DNA from: CAZAOA01 sp964486765
GTDB lineage: Bacteria; Patescibacteriota; UBA1384; XYA2-FULL-43-10
Length of the DNA stretch: 20,886 nt
Assembly (NCBI GenBank): GCA_964486765.1
Contig: CAZAOA010000015.1
Location: 1-20,886 of the forward strand
Direction of reading: 5' to 3'
The notes beneath the pieces were generated by a model. It worked only from the letters and a program-made list of their open reading frames with translations, made no database searches and was not told where the DNA came from. This document shows positions 13,212 to 20,805 of this stretch, piece by piece. Position numbers and translations under genes: made by a program. The first letter of the stretch is position 1; the number at the start of each line of letters is the position of its first letter.

Positions 13212-13901
13212 ATGTCAGCAGGATTTTCACTTAGAAAAATAAAGACACCATTAACTCTAGGAGTTAGGTTTAAGCGTGCCAGAAAGAAAATGAAAGTTGA
13301 GATTGCAGATGCAGAGCTTTCAACCAAGATCCGTTCAAAATACTTGGAAGCCTTAGAGAACGATGCTTGGCTCAATCTCCCAGCAAGTGCTTACACGAAA
13401 GGATTCGTTGTAAGGTACGCAAATTTTCTTGGTCTTGATGCTGATCAAGCCACAAAACAATACCTTCGCGAGCGTCAAGCTTATACAAAAAATTATTCAG
13501 AATTTTTGTCTCCTAAAAAAAGCGTAAAGGAGACAAAGTGGATAATCACTCCGAAGTTGATGATTCCAACTGCAGCAGGATTGTTTGTGGTTGCAATATT
13601 TACATATATTATCTTGCAGGTCTATGGTTTTGCTGCCGCTCCAGAGCTTCAAATCGCATATCCAGGGCAAAGCGTAGTTGTTGAAGACGAGGTGATAGAA
13701 GTTCGAGGAGTTACAGATACTGAGGCCAGCCTTTATATAAATGATCAAAAAATTCAGGTAGCTTCGGATGGAAAATTTGTTACTGATTATAAACTACAGA
13801 AAGGGATAAATATTATTGAAGTCAAAGCTGAAAACAAAGCTGACAAGGTAAAGATTTCAACATCGGTTGTTGAATACAAACCACAGACCGCCCAGAAATA
13901 A
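13212..13901 (+). CDS. RodZ-like HTH membrane protein with extracytoplasmic beta domain, 229 aa
   Basis: The N-terminal domain (about 12-90) is a RodZ-type helix-turn-helix, with GVRFKRARKKM, STKIRSKYLEALENDAW and LPASAYTKGFVVRYANFLGLD. One membrane helix follows (about 114-138), and an external domain (about 145-215) with PGQSVVVEDEVIEVRGV and ASLYINDQKIQVASDGKF resembles a glucodextranase-B/Ig-like fold. RodZ links MreB filaments to the cell-wall machinery; here the outer domain differs from the classic one, so the role in cell shape is inferred. The start ATG 13212 has AGGA a few bases upstream. It lies 105 bases before recA, and the pair is flanked by inverted beta repeats. Confidence 0.8.
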   Translation: MSAGFSLRKIKTPLTLGVRFKRARKKMKVEIADAELSTKIRSKYLEALENDAWLNLPASAYTKGFVVRYANFLGLDADQATKQYLRERQAYTKNYSEFLSPKKSVKETKWIITPKLMIPTAAGLFVVAIFTYIILQVYGFAAAPELQIAYPGQSVVVEDEVIEVRGVTDTEASLYINDQKIQVASDGKFVTDYKLQKGINIIEVKAENKADKVKISTSVVEYKPQTAQK

Positions 13902-13954
13902 AGAGTAAAACAGTCAGCGTAGTATATGCAAAATAATATTAAAGTTGGGTTCTG

Positions 13955-13977
13955 GTACAAGGAGGGGATTTTTGTAC
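13955..13977. promoter_or_regulatory. Inverted repeat upstream of recA, possible operator
   Basis: GTACAA (13955-13960) and TTGTAC (13972-13977) are separated by 11 bases, 29 bases before the recA start. It is not the known Gram-positive or proteobacterial LexA box. No lexA gene is in the window. Confidence 0.35.
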
Positions 13978-14006
13978 GAGCCCCTGACCAAATTTATAGG
14001 AGAATT

Positions 14007-15044
14007 ATGCCCAAGAAGAAGGCTGACATGGGGGAAGAAAAACCGAAAGTTGTTGATGGGAAAACCCAAGCGCTCGATATGGCTCTAAGCACAATTGAAA
14101 AACAGTTTGGCAAAGGCGCCATTATGCAGATGGGAGAAGGGGCGAAGTTGAATATTGACTCCATTCCAACAGGATCACTGTCACTGGATTTGGCACTGGG
14201 AATCGGAGGCGTACCTCGAGGAAGAGTAACAGAGATTTTTGGGCCAGAATCATCTGGAAAGACGACTTTGGCGCTTTCAATCATTGCCCAAGCTCAGAAA
14301 AAAGGTGGAAATGCTGCCTTTATAGATGCGGAGCACGCCTTAGATCCGGAGTATGCAAGAAAGATCGGCGTTGATCTGGACAACTTGCTTATCTCTCAAC
14401 CTGACACTGGAGAACAAGCCTTAGAGATCACAGAGACTTTGATTCGCTCAAATGCCTTAGATGTGATAGTGATTGACTCTGTGGCCGCTTTAGTTCCTAG
14501 AGCAGAGATCGAGGGTGAGATGGGCGACTCGATGATGGGAGTTCAAGCCAGGCTTATGAGCCAAGCTCTTCGTAAGCTCACTGGAGTTATATCAAAATCA
14601 AAGACTTGTCTGATATTCATCAACCAAATCAGGATGAAGATAGGAGTGATGTTTGGAAATCCGGAGACTACAACTGGTGGAAACGCCTTGAAATTTTACT
14701 CCTCTATTCGACTAGACATTCGAAGAAAAGCAGTTTTGAAGAGGGGTGATGATCAAGTCGGAAATCAGGTCAAGGTAAAGGTTGTGAAAAATAAGGTTGC
14801 ACCACCGTTTAAGATCGCAGAGTTTGACATAATGTTTAGCAAAGGAATTGATCCAGAGGGAGAGCTTGTAGATCTTGGGATTGCACACGGGATTATCGAT
14901 AAAGCAGGGTCTTGGATCTCTTATGGAGAAGAAAAACTTGGTCAAGGCAAAGAGGGAGCAAGAGTTTACTTAAAGGAGAATCCTAAAATTGCCAAAGAGA
15001 TAAAGAAAAAGGTAATTGATGCGGAAGCAGCCAAGGTCATATAA
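14007..15044 (+). CDS. recA: Recombinase RecA, 345 aa
   Basis: This is a DNA-dependent ATPase that forms the strand-exchange filament and triggers the SOS response. Walker A GPESSGKT is at residues 79-86, and the Walker B segment is LDVIVIDSVAAL. Loop L2 with FINQIR...GNPETTTGGNALKFYSS is intact, followed by the basic C-terminal part. ATG 14007 is chosen because AGGAG (13998-14002) is ideally placed and MPKKKADMG fits the family; an upstream in-frame ATG at 13926 would add 27 atypical residues. Length is normal. The C terminus lacks the long acidic tail of some RecA proteins and ends in DAEAAKVI. recX follows after a repeat-filled gap of 188 bases, the usual recA-recX order. Confidence 0.98.
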   Translation: MPKKKADMGEEKPKVVDGKTQALDMALSTIEKQFGKGAIMQMGEGAKLNIDSIPTGSLSLDLALGIGGVPRGRVTEIFGPESSGKTTLALSIIAQAQKKGGNAAFIDAEHALDPEYARKIGVDLDNLLISQPDTGEQALEITETLIRSNALDVIVIDSVAALVPRAEIEGEMGDSMMGVQARLMSQALRKLTGVISKSKTCLIFINQIRMKIGVMFGNPETTTGGNALKFYSSIRLDIRRKAVLKRGDDQVGNQVKVKVVKNKVAPPFKIAEFDIMFSKGIDPEGELVDLGIAHGIIDKAGSWISYGEEKLGQGKEGARVYLKENPKIAKEIKKKVIDAEAAKVI

Positions 15045-15053
15045 GCGTTTATA

Positions 15054-15171
15054 GGTAACCTGCCCGAAATGCTACGCATAACGTGGCGGGCGGGCGATGC
15101 CAGTATCGTATTTCGGTAACCTGCCTGCCGGTCATCGACTCCGAGGCTCAGACTCGAGGAGCTGGCAGGCG
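15054..15171 (+). repeat. Dispersed repeats alpha (direct) and beta (inverted), copy 2
   Basis: The alpha-like part (15054-15108) is a diverged direct copy of 12983-13035. The beta part (15115-15171) is the inverse of 13078-13134 with one mismatch in 57 bases. It occupies the recA-recX gap. Confidence 0.88.
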
Positions 15172-15232
15172 TCGACGAAAAACCAAAACCGATACGGGTC
15201 TCGTAAACGAGTAATGAAAACCAGTGAAATCA

Positions 15233-15700
15233 ATGTCAAATAAAAATTTAAAGTCCAAATTCCAAAGAAAATCAATTGATTATGCATTTTTTCTTCTTAA
15301 TTTGAGAGATCAATCTGTTGGGGAGATGCGAAATAAGTTGAAAAAAAAGGGTTATGAGAGAGCTGAGATAGATGAAACAATTAAGACATTGAAAGAGAAA
15401 AAGTTTCTAGACGATGAAAGATTTGTAGAAAATCTGATTAGGACAAAACTTGAAATAATGAACTTTGGCAAACAGCGCATCTGGCAGGATCTGAAGAAAA
15501 AGTTCATTGCAAATGATTTAATCGATGAAGCACTTTCAAATATTGAAAAAGATGACGAAAAAGAGTCGGCCAAAGAAGCGATGAGACGTTACGTAAAAAA
15601 GCGTGGTCAGCCCAAAGAGTACAAAGATAAACAAAAATTGATAGCTTACTTGCAACGTCGAGGGTTTTCGTGGGAAGTTATTGAAAAAATTATTGGATAA
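15233..15700 (+). CDS. recX: Regulatory protein RecX, 155 aa
   Basis: RecX binds RecA filaments and modulates their activity. The protein is all helical and made of three-helix RecX repeats. It has YAFFLLNLRDQSVGEMRNKL, then KKGYERAEIDETIKTLKEKKFLDDERFVENLIRTK, and ends with LIAYLQRRGFSWEVIEKII. Length matches the family. ATG 15233 is used; a GTG three codons upstream (15224) is possible, and neither has a good RBS. Its position directly after recA supports the call. A repeat in the gap may separate it from the recA transcript. Confidence 0.88.
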   Translation: MSNKNLKSKFQRKSIDYAFFLLNLRDQSVGEMRNKLKKKGYERAEIDETIKTLKEKKFLDDERFVENLIRTKLEIMNFGKQRIWQDLKKKFIANDLIDEALSNIEKDDEKESAKEAMRRYVKKRGQPKEYKDKQKLIAYLQRRGFSWEVIEKIIG

Positions 15701-15751
15701 TAATCGCACCCGTCAAAAAATAATCATTTAGGCGGGCAGGGAGGGAAAGCG

Positions 15752-18103
15752 ATGGTGAAAAAAAATAGAGACAAGAAGACGACAAGAATTTTGTGGTTTG
15801 AGGAAGTCGAAAAAGAAGACATTCCTTTGGTTGGTGGCAAAGGGGCCAATCTTGGTGAACTAATTTTTGCGGGTATCCCTGTTCCAAATGGGTTCAATGT
15901 TACAGCTTATGCTTACTTCGAATTTCTAAAGGAGACAAAGATATTTGATTTCATTAAAAAGCAACTCAAAGGTCTTGACCCGGAAGATTCAAAAAAACTA
16001 AATGTGATATCTAAAGAGATTAAAAAGAAGATCTTATCTTCGAAATTCTCTCCTGAATTGATCTCTGAGATAAAAGAAGCCTATCACAAGCTGGGTGGTT
16101 TTCCCGTTGCAGTACGTTCATCCGCCACAGCAGAGGATCTACCTAATGCTTCTTTTGCAGGTCAGCAAGCTACTTTTTTAAATATTGAGGGAGCAGATGA
16201 TGTAGTCAAGGCAGTAAAAGATGCCTATGCATCGTTGTTCGAGGCAAGGGCGATATACTATAGACAAATCAATAAGTTTGATCATATGAAAGTTGGGATA
16301 GCAGTTCCAGTTCAAGCGATGATCCAAAGTGAAATTAGCGGGGTAATGTTTACAGTCGATCCGATTTCAGAGGATGAAAATAAGCTTAACATTGAGGCCG
16401 GTTACGGTTTAGGCGAAGCAATCGTTTCAGGTTCGGTTACACCTGATCGCTATATTGTAAATAAGGAAAAGTTTGAGATTGAAGACAAAGAGATAAATTC
16501 TCAAAGTTGGAAGATTGTAAATGATACTGAAAAAAGTGGTGATAAACATGTCGATGTACCTTTAAAGATGAGAAAAGAGCAAAAACTTCCAGATGATCTG
16601 ATTATGAAACTTGCCAAGATTGGTATGAAAGTCGAGAAGCATTATGGTAAACCACAAGATACTGAATGGGCGTATGAAAAGGGGAAATTGTACTTAGTTC
16701 AATCAAGACCGATAACCACGTTGGGAAAATCGCAAGAAACAAGTGACAATAATCAAACAAATCCAAAAGTAGAAGGGGATATTGATCAAAATAAAGCAGA
16801 AGTTATCTTAAAGGGTGCTGCCGCATCGATTGGACAAGCATTTGGGACGGTTAAAGTAATCCATTCTCCAAAAGAGATAGACAAGATTCAAAAAGGCGAT
16901 ATATTGGTGACTGAAATGACGACTCCTGACTATGTTCCTGCGATGAGAAGGGCAGCTGGAATAGCTACCGATACAGGTGGACGAACCTGTCATGCGGCAA
17001 TCGTATCTCGGGAGCTTGGGATTCCTTGCGTGGTTGGGACAGGAACTGCTACTCATACATTGAAGAATTCTCAAATAGTCACTGTCGATGGCGCAAAAGG
17101 ATTGGTTTATAAAGGTAAAGTCAAATCTTCTGCTTCTGCCCTGGAGATAAAAAATGCAGGGGAAAGCGCTCATGGTAAATTTTGTCGTGAAGAGATTCCG
17201 GTTACCGGAACAAAAGTTTATGTCAATTTAGCCGAACCGCATCTAGCAGAAAAAGTAGCTATGGAACCGGTTGATGGCGTAGGGCTACTTCGAGCGGAAT
17301 TTATGATTGCCGAGATCGGTGAACATCCAAAAAGTATGATTGCCAATAAAAAAGAGAAAGAATACGTTAAAAAATTGACCGAAGGGATAACAACCATTGC
17401 ACAAGCATTTAACCCAAGACCTGTTGTGTATAGAGCAACAGATTTTAAGACTAACGAATATTCAGGACTTAAGGGAGGAGACAAATTCGAGCCAAAAGAA
17501 AATAACCCGATGATAGGTTATCGTGGAGCTGGTCGCTATATAAAGGAGCCGGAAGTTTTTAAGCTTGAACTGGATGCGATCAAGCAAGTTAGAGAAAGTT
17601 TTGACTTAAAAAATCTTTGGATGATGATCCCATTTGTAAGAACGGTAGATGAACTTCGCAAAGTTAAGAAGATTTTAAAAGAAAATGGGCTTGAGCGATC
17701 AAACGATTTTAAGCTTTGGATGATGTGTGAAGTACCGTCGAATGTGATTCTTCTTGAAAAATTTATTGCAGAGGGAATAGATGGAATCTCGATCGGTTCA
17801 AACGACCTAACCCAATTAACGCTTGGAGTTGATAGAGATAACCAGGCTTTAGCGGAGACTTTTGATGAAAGAGACGATGCAGTTATGCTCTCACTCGAAT
17901 ACGTTATAAAAACTTGTAGAAAACATCATATAACTTGCTCAATCTGTGGACAAGCTCCTTCGGTTTACCCAGAGATTACGGAGATGATGGTAAAAGCCGG
18001 TACGACTTCTGTTTCGGTTACGCCAGATATGATAATACCCACCAAAAAAATCATAGCTTCAGTCGAAAAGAGGTTGATGCTTTCTAGGATTGTTGATAGA
18101 TAA
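15752..18103 (+). CDS. ppsA: Phosphoenolpyruvate synthase, 783 aa
   Basis: This enzyme converts pyruvate, ATP and water to PEP, AMP and phosphate (or runs in the reverse, ATP-forming direction). The N-terminal ATP-grasp part has LVGGKGANLGEL, FPVAVRSSATAEDLP, SFAGQQATFLN and TEWAYEKGKLYLVQSRPITT. The swivelling phosphohistidine domain has TGGRTCHAAIVSRELGIP with the phospho-His at 414. The C-terminal TIM barrel has GVGLLRAEFM, NPMIGYRGAGRY, ISIGSNDLTQLTLGVDRD and CSICGQAPS with the conserved Cys732. Length is normal. ATG 15752 has a G-rich RBS (GGGAGGG) just upstream. In a fermentative organism with a small genome it would connect lower glycolysis with sugar phosphate supply (inference). A hairpin module follows the gene. 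Confidence 0.96.
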   Translation: MVKKNRDKKTTRILWFEEVEKEDIPLVGGKGANLGELIFAGIPVPNGFNVTAYAYFEFLKETKIFDFIKKQLKGLDPEDSKKLNVISKEIKKKILSSKFSPELISEIKEAYHKLGGFPVAVRSSATAEDLPNASFAGQQATFLNIEGADDVVKAVKDAYASLFEARAIYYRQINKFDHMKVGIAVPVQAMIQSEISGVMFTVDPISEDENKLNIEAGYGLGEAIVSGSVTPDRYIVNKEKFEIEDKEINSQSWKIVNDTEKSGDKHVDVPLKMRKEQKLPDDLIMKLAKIGMKVEKHYGKPQDTEWAYEKGKLYLVQSRPITTLGKSQETSDNNQTNPKVEGDIDQNKAEVILKGAAASIGQAFGTVKVIHSPKEIDKIQKGDILVTEMTTPDYVPAMRRAAGIATDTGGRTCHAAIVSRELGIPCVVGTGTATHTLKNSQIVTVDGAKGLVYKGKVKSSASALEIKNAGESAHGKFCREEIPVTGTKVYVNLAEPHLAEKVAMEPVDGVGLLRAEFMIAEIGEHPKSMIANKKEKEYVKKLTEGITTIAQAFNPRPVVYRATDFKTNEYSGLKGGDKFEPKENNPMIGYRGAGRYIKEPEVFKLELDAIKQVRESFDLKNLWMMIPFVRTVDELRKVKKILKENGLERSNDFKLWMMCEVPSNVILLEKFIAEGIDGISIGSNDLTQLTLGVDRDNQALAETFDERDDAVMLSLEYVIKTCRKHHITCSICGQAPSVYPEITEMMVKAGTTSVSVTPDMIIPTKKIIASVEKRLMLSRIVDR

Positions 18104-18194
18104 TAGATAGCAGATAGAATATAGAATATAGAATATTGTATGTAGAATGTAGGATATTGAATGAGAATAGCTCACCCATTTGCGGTGAGTTATT
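18103..18194 (+). terminator. Hairpin repeat module, copy C, terminator-like, after ppsA
   Basis: An A/T-rich tract of repeated ATAGAATAT units and GATATTGAAT leads to AATAGCTCACC (18166-18176), paired with GGTGAGTTATT (18184-18194) around a 7-base loop. GTTT follows. The loop and stem (CTCACC...ATTTGCGGTGAG) are related to the hairpins at 978-1012 and 1627-1659. Confidence 0.65.
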
Positions 18195-18199
18195 GTTTA

Positions 18200-18228
18200 T
18201 CGACAATTAGTCATAATTCTGATAAAAT
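18200..18228 (+). promoter_or_regulatory. tRNA-Ser promoter
   Basis: TCGACA (18200-18205), a 17-base spacer, TAAAAT (18223-18228) preceded by TGA as an extended -10. The expected start is right at the tRNA 5' end, eight to nine bases downstream. Confidence 0.75.
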
Positions 18229-18236
18229 CTAGTCGT

Positions 18237-18326
18237 GGAGAGATGCTGGAGTGGCTTAACAGGCACGCTTGGAAAGCGTGTAAACTCGCAAGGGTTTCGA
18301 GGGTTCGAATCCCTCTCTCTCCGCCA
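18237..18326 (+). tRNA. tRNA-Ser (anticodon GGA)
   Basis: The acceptor stem GGAGAGA pairs with TCTCTCC, with discriminator G at 18323 and an encoded CCA (18324-18326). The anticodon arm is CACGC-TTGGAAA-GCGTG, giving anticodon GGA, which reads UCC and UCU. A long variable arm and the T-arm GAGGG-TTCGAAT-CCCTC confirm a class II serine tRNA. Confidence 0.97.
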
Positions 18327-18365
18327 TGTACTAGGCCTCAATCCGATTGAGACTCAGTGCATGGC
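18323..18365 (+). terminator. Long hairpin overlapping the tRNA 3' CCA
   Basis: GCCATGTACT (18323-18332) pairs with AGTGCATGGC (18356-18365) with one wobble, and an inner helix CTCAAT-CCG-ATTGAG (18337-18351) caps it. It includes the discriminator and CCA of the tRNA. No T-run follows, so it may be a processing or 3' end structure rather than an intrinsic terminator. Confidence 0.5.
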
Positions 18366-18502
18366 GACGCCAATTACTTTATTCTTATCCCCATTTGAAA
18401 TATAATAAGGAAGCAGTCAAAAACTTCTGCTATACGTGAACGTCATGTGCAACATTAACCAAAGCTAACTTTTACTCAAAAAAATAATTTAATATTAAAC
18501 AT

Positions 18503-18913
18503 ATGAATTTTAAGCATGAGGCTCTTGATTTAAACAATGATAAGTATTTAGTTTATACAGCTATGTCTAAACATTATTTTTATTATCGGATGTTTATATC
18601 AAAATACGTATTAGAGCAACACAAAGTACCATTAAATCCGTTTATGATATTTGATTATTTTTTGTTAGACACGGTCGACAGAGACTTGGTTCGTGAGGGT
18701 AATAATAATCTTGTGAAACGAGCTGATGAACTTTGGGTATTTGGGCCCATTTCTAATGGTGTGCTAGCTGAAATAAAAATCGTGTCAGGTTTGAATAAGC
18801 CGATTAAATATTTTAAAATCGAGAAACCCCATAAAATTGTCCCTGTCTTAGTACGGGATGTCGAGATGGAAGATGAAGTCAAGAATTATCGCCATGAACT
18901 ACCGAAGGGCTAG
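18503..18913 (+). CDS. Nucleoside 2-deoxyribosyltransferase-fold-like protein, 136 aa
   Basis: The pattern is a Rossmann-like small domain: YLVYTAMSKHYFYYRMFISKYVLEQ, then VPLNPFMIFDYF, then DRDLVREGNNNLVKRADELWVFG followed by ISNGVLAEI. This resembles the nucleoside deoxyribosyltransferase-type fold, with strand 1, a helix, the 'P.NPF' turn, the 'ad.lwvfG.isdG...Ei' strand and a Glu. It may bind a nucleotide or nucleoside; a transferase reaction is not shown. The start ATG 18503 has no RBS. The second half of the frame, EKPHKIVPVLVRDVEMEDEV, is charged. It stands alone between the tRNA and a membrane protein gene. The call is moderate and from pattern memory. Confidence 0.6.
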   Translation: MNFKHEALDLNNDKYLVYTAMSKHYFYYRMFISKYVLEQHKVPLNPFMIFDYFLLDTVDRDLVREGNNNLVKRADELWVFGPISNGVLAEIKIVSGLNKPIKYFKIEKPHKIVPVLVRDVEMEDEVKNYRHELPKG

Positions 18914-18996
18914 TTTGAAAGAAAACAAGACATGTCTTATTTTGCTGAGCTACAGTCAAACGTTTAGCATTTTGGTAATCGCCATATTTTCAAAGA

Positions 18997-19012
18997 TATA
19001 ATATGGTATAAT
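18997..19012 (+). promoter_or_regulatory. Tandem -10 elements before the 116-aa gene
   Basis: TATAAT occurs at 18997-19002 and again at 19007-19012, the second preceded by TGG. A TTGGTA at 18972-18977 lies 19 bases before the first. Transcription would start near 19010-19020. Confidence 0.5.
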
Positions 19013-19034
19013 GTATATAATTAATATTGAGGGG

Positions 19035-19061
19035 CCCTAAACCACCAAGAAGGGTTCAGGG
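19035..19061 (+). promoter_or_regulatory. Leader hairpin over the RBS of the 116-aa gene
   Basis: CCCTAAACC (19035-19043) pairs with GGTTCAGGG (19053-19061) with one mismatch. The RBS-like AGGG (19058-19061) is in the 3' strand, 8 bases before ATG 19070. The plan is the same as in the RNase J leader. Confidence 0.45.
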
Positions 19062-19069
19062 TAAATGAT

Positions 19070-19420
19070 ATGTCATCTACTATATGGATTGCAACCGCGA
19101 TATTAATGTTGCTATTGATCGCTGTTGTTTGGATGTTGTTTTCAAGAAAGAAGAAGCATGAAATTGACTACTATGCTTTATTTATTTTGGGTATAATGTG
19201 GATTCCTTTGAGCCTTACGCAGGACAATTATGCTTTTTCATCGATCGGTTTAGTTATGGCGATAGTAGGGCTTGTAAATAAAGATAAATGGAAGACAAAT
19301 AGAAGATCGATCTCAAAGATGGGCAAGAACGAGAGACTAATTATAACGACAGTGACGGGGTTATTGGTTTTAGCAGTTTTGGCAGGGATTACCTACTTTA
19401 TTGCTACTCGGTACTACTAA
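19070..19420 (+). CDS. Membrane protein, 116 aa
   Basis: Four likely membrane segments are seen (about residues 4-24, 34-51, 56-70 and 91-112), with a basic loop RKKKHEID after the first and KDKWKTNRRSISKMGKNER before the last. ATG 19070 has AGGG eight bases upstream. No known family is recognised. A terminator follows at 19469-19493. The 60-base stretch around the start includes a leader repeat shared with 6987-7005. Confidence 0.7.
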   Translation: MSSTIWIATAILMLLLIAVVWMLFSRKKKHEIDYYALFILGIMWIPLSLTQDNYAFSSIGLVMAIVGLVNKDKWKTNRRSISKMGKNERLIITTVTGLLVLAVLAGITYFIATRYY

Positions 19421-19468
19421 AATCAAATAGCGAATTTTCACGAATTTCGAATTACAAATATCTATTTC

Positions 19469-19493
19469 AAAAACAGGCTAAGAGCCTGTTTTT
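19469..19493 (+). terminator. Intrinsic terminator after the 116-aa gene
   Basis: AAAAACAGGCT (19469-19479) and AGCCTGTTTTT (19483-19493) form an 11-bp perfect stem with loop AAG, followed by GTTTTG. The A/T-rich base also allows function on the other strand. Confidence 0.9.
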
Positions 19494-19554
19494 GTTTTGT
19501 GATATCTCGAAGTGAATCCATCTATAAAATAATAATAATTTTTTCAAATCTAGA

Positions 19555-19563
19555 TGGTATAAT
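19555..19563 (+). promoter_or_regulatory. Extended -10 of a leaderless SGNH hydrolase gene
   Basis: TGGTATAAT (TATAAT 19558-19563) ends 7 bases before ATG 19571, so the transcript should begin at or next to the start codon. There is no clear -35 box and no RBS. Confidence 0.6.
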
Positions 19564-19570
19564 ATAGGCA

Positions 19571-20497
19571 ATGATTATTCGAACTAAAAATAAAGTTCAC
19601 AATATATCAAATGTTTTGATAGTTTCGTTTGCTGTAGTGCTACTGATGTCTTTAGGAGTGACAGTCTATCAAGCTAGTGAGTATCAGAATAGATACTATA
19701 GTGATATTGAAACCGATGAAATTCGTTCTGCAGCGATCGCAGATGAAGAAGAAGTTCTAGATGAAAATGGCAATTTAGTAAAAAAAGGTAGCAACAAGAA
19801 ATCTTCAAGCTCAAGTACCGATAGCGCTTCGGATGGATCAGTACCATCTGACGTTAGCGGTGATGCCCAGATAGAAGTACTGCTGGCGTTGGGAGATAGT
19901 CTTACCAATACCAACACACCGAATGCAGAGATGATGGGTGACAATAAAAGTTATAGTTTTTCAACAGGGACGAACATTTCAAGTTTTTACTTATATCTTA
20001 ATTCGATCGGGAAAAGTATAAATCCGATCAACATCGCAATCTCAGGAACGACAACAACAACTTTTCTTTCTAATCAACTTCCGAGTGTTTCATCTTACAA
20101 TCCAAGCTATATTACTATATTGATTGGTGGCAATGACCTTTTACAATATTATGAAAATCCGATTTCTGCCGAGCAACTCGGTGCAAATTTGGAGACTATC
20201 GCAAATGGAATCGAAAAAAGTGGAAGAAGAGTTTTTATGGCGACAATCCCAGATTACAATACAATGCGATCAGCGGCGTTCTGTACGGGGCTTCGAGAGC
20301 CTGGCGAAGAGATATTTTTACCGATAATTCTTACGGCTTACAATCAAAAAATCGCACAAGTGGCATCAAACCACAGCTTCACCCTGGTTGATCTGTATCC
20401 TTATCTTGATCAAGACGACATTTCAAGCGTTGATTGTATCCACCCCAACTTAGCTGGTCAGCAGATAATCGCTAATCGATTTAAGGCAGCATATTAG
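19571..20497 (+). CDS. Membrane-anchored SGNH/GDSL hydrolase, 308 aa
   Basis: This is a secreted or surface esterase-like enzyme. One N-terminal hydrophobic segment (about 13-33) acts as signal anchor, and a low-complexity Ser/Asp/Lys linker (about 71-97) follows. The SGNH domain (about 101-308) has all four blocks: ALGDSL with nucleophile Ser110, AISGTT with Gly159, IGGNDL with Asn188, and DCIHPN with the catalytic Asp288 and His291. Substrate is unknown; such enzymes act on acyl esters of carbohydrates or lipids in the envelope. ATG 19571 follows a -10 box by 7 bases, so the mRNA is probably leaderless. The gene stands alone after a terminator. Confidence 0.88.
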   Translation: MIIRTKNKVHNISNVLIVSFAVVLLMSLGVTVYQASEYQNRYYSDIETDEIRSAAIADEEEVLDENGNLVKKGSNKKSSSSSTDSASDGSVPSDVSGDAQIEVLLALGDSLTNTNTPNAEMMGDNKSYSFSTGTNISSFYLYLNSIGKSINPINIAISGTTTTTFLSNQLPSVSSYNPSYITILIGGNDLLQYYENPISAEQLGANLETIANGIEKSGRRVFMATIPDYNTMRSAAFCTGLREPGEEIFLPIILTAYNQKIAQVASNHSFTLVDLYPYLDQDDISSVDCIHPNLAGQQIIANRFKAAY

Positions 20498-20536
20498 GTA
20501 AAATATTCGACAATGTCGTATAACTACTCCAAAATG

Positions 20537-20566
20537 TTGACACAATACCGTATATTGTCGTAAAAT
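20537..20566 (+). promoter_or_regulatory. Promoter with internal inverted repeat for the 55-aa gene
   Basis: TTGACA (20537-20542), an 18-base spacer, TAAAAT (20561-20566). The spacer contains an ACAAT...ATTGT inverted repeat, ACAATACCGTATATTGT, and a CGACAAT-GTCG palindrome lies about 25 bases upstream. Repressor binding is possible but not shown. Confidence 0.6.
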
Positions 20567-20596
20567 TGTATTAGAAGCATTAAAAAAGGAGACAAG

Positions 20597-20764
20597 ATGA
20601 CCAAGTCAGTTCTTATGATTCTAGGACTTTTGGTGGTTGTTGTGGGTATCCTTGGACTCACTAGTATCGAGTGGGCAGCACTCGATACTTGGTATGCGAT
20701 CGTTATGATCGTTGTGGGTGCGATTGGTGTAATAGTTGCGATGTCAGAGAAACCAGCAGCTTAG
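20597..20764 (+). CDS. Small two-helix membrane protein, 55 aa
   Basis: MTKSVLMILGLLVVVVGILG forms a first membrane helix and TWYAIVMIVVGAIGVIVAMS a second, joined by a short loop with LTSIEWAALD and ending in SEKPAA. ATG 20597 has a strong RBS, AAAGGAG, spaced 5-6 bases, and a promoter and terminator frame it as a single-gene unit. No family is recognised. Its good RBS and promoter argue for a real, possibly well expressed, small protein. Confidence 0.75.
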   Translation: MTKSVLMILGLLVVVVGILGLTSIEWAALDTWYAIVMIVVGAIGVIVAMSEKPAA

Positions 20765-20805
20765 AGTCGAACAGAAACATCAGTTAGACTCGCATCAGAA
20801 ACAAG

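Noticed and set aside
13926..14006. Longer RecA start at ATG 13926
   Set aside because: It adds 27 atypical residues and lacks an RBS; ATG 14007 has AGGAG at ideal spacing.
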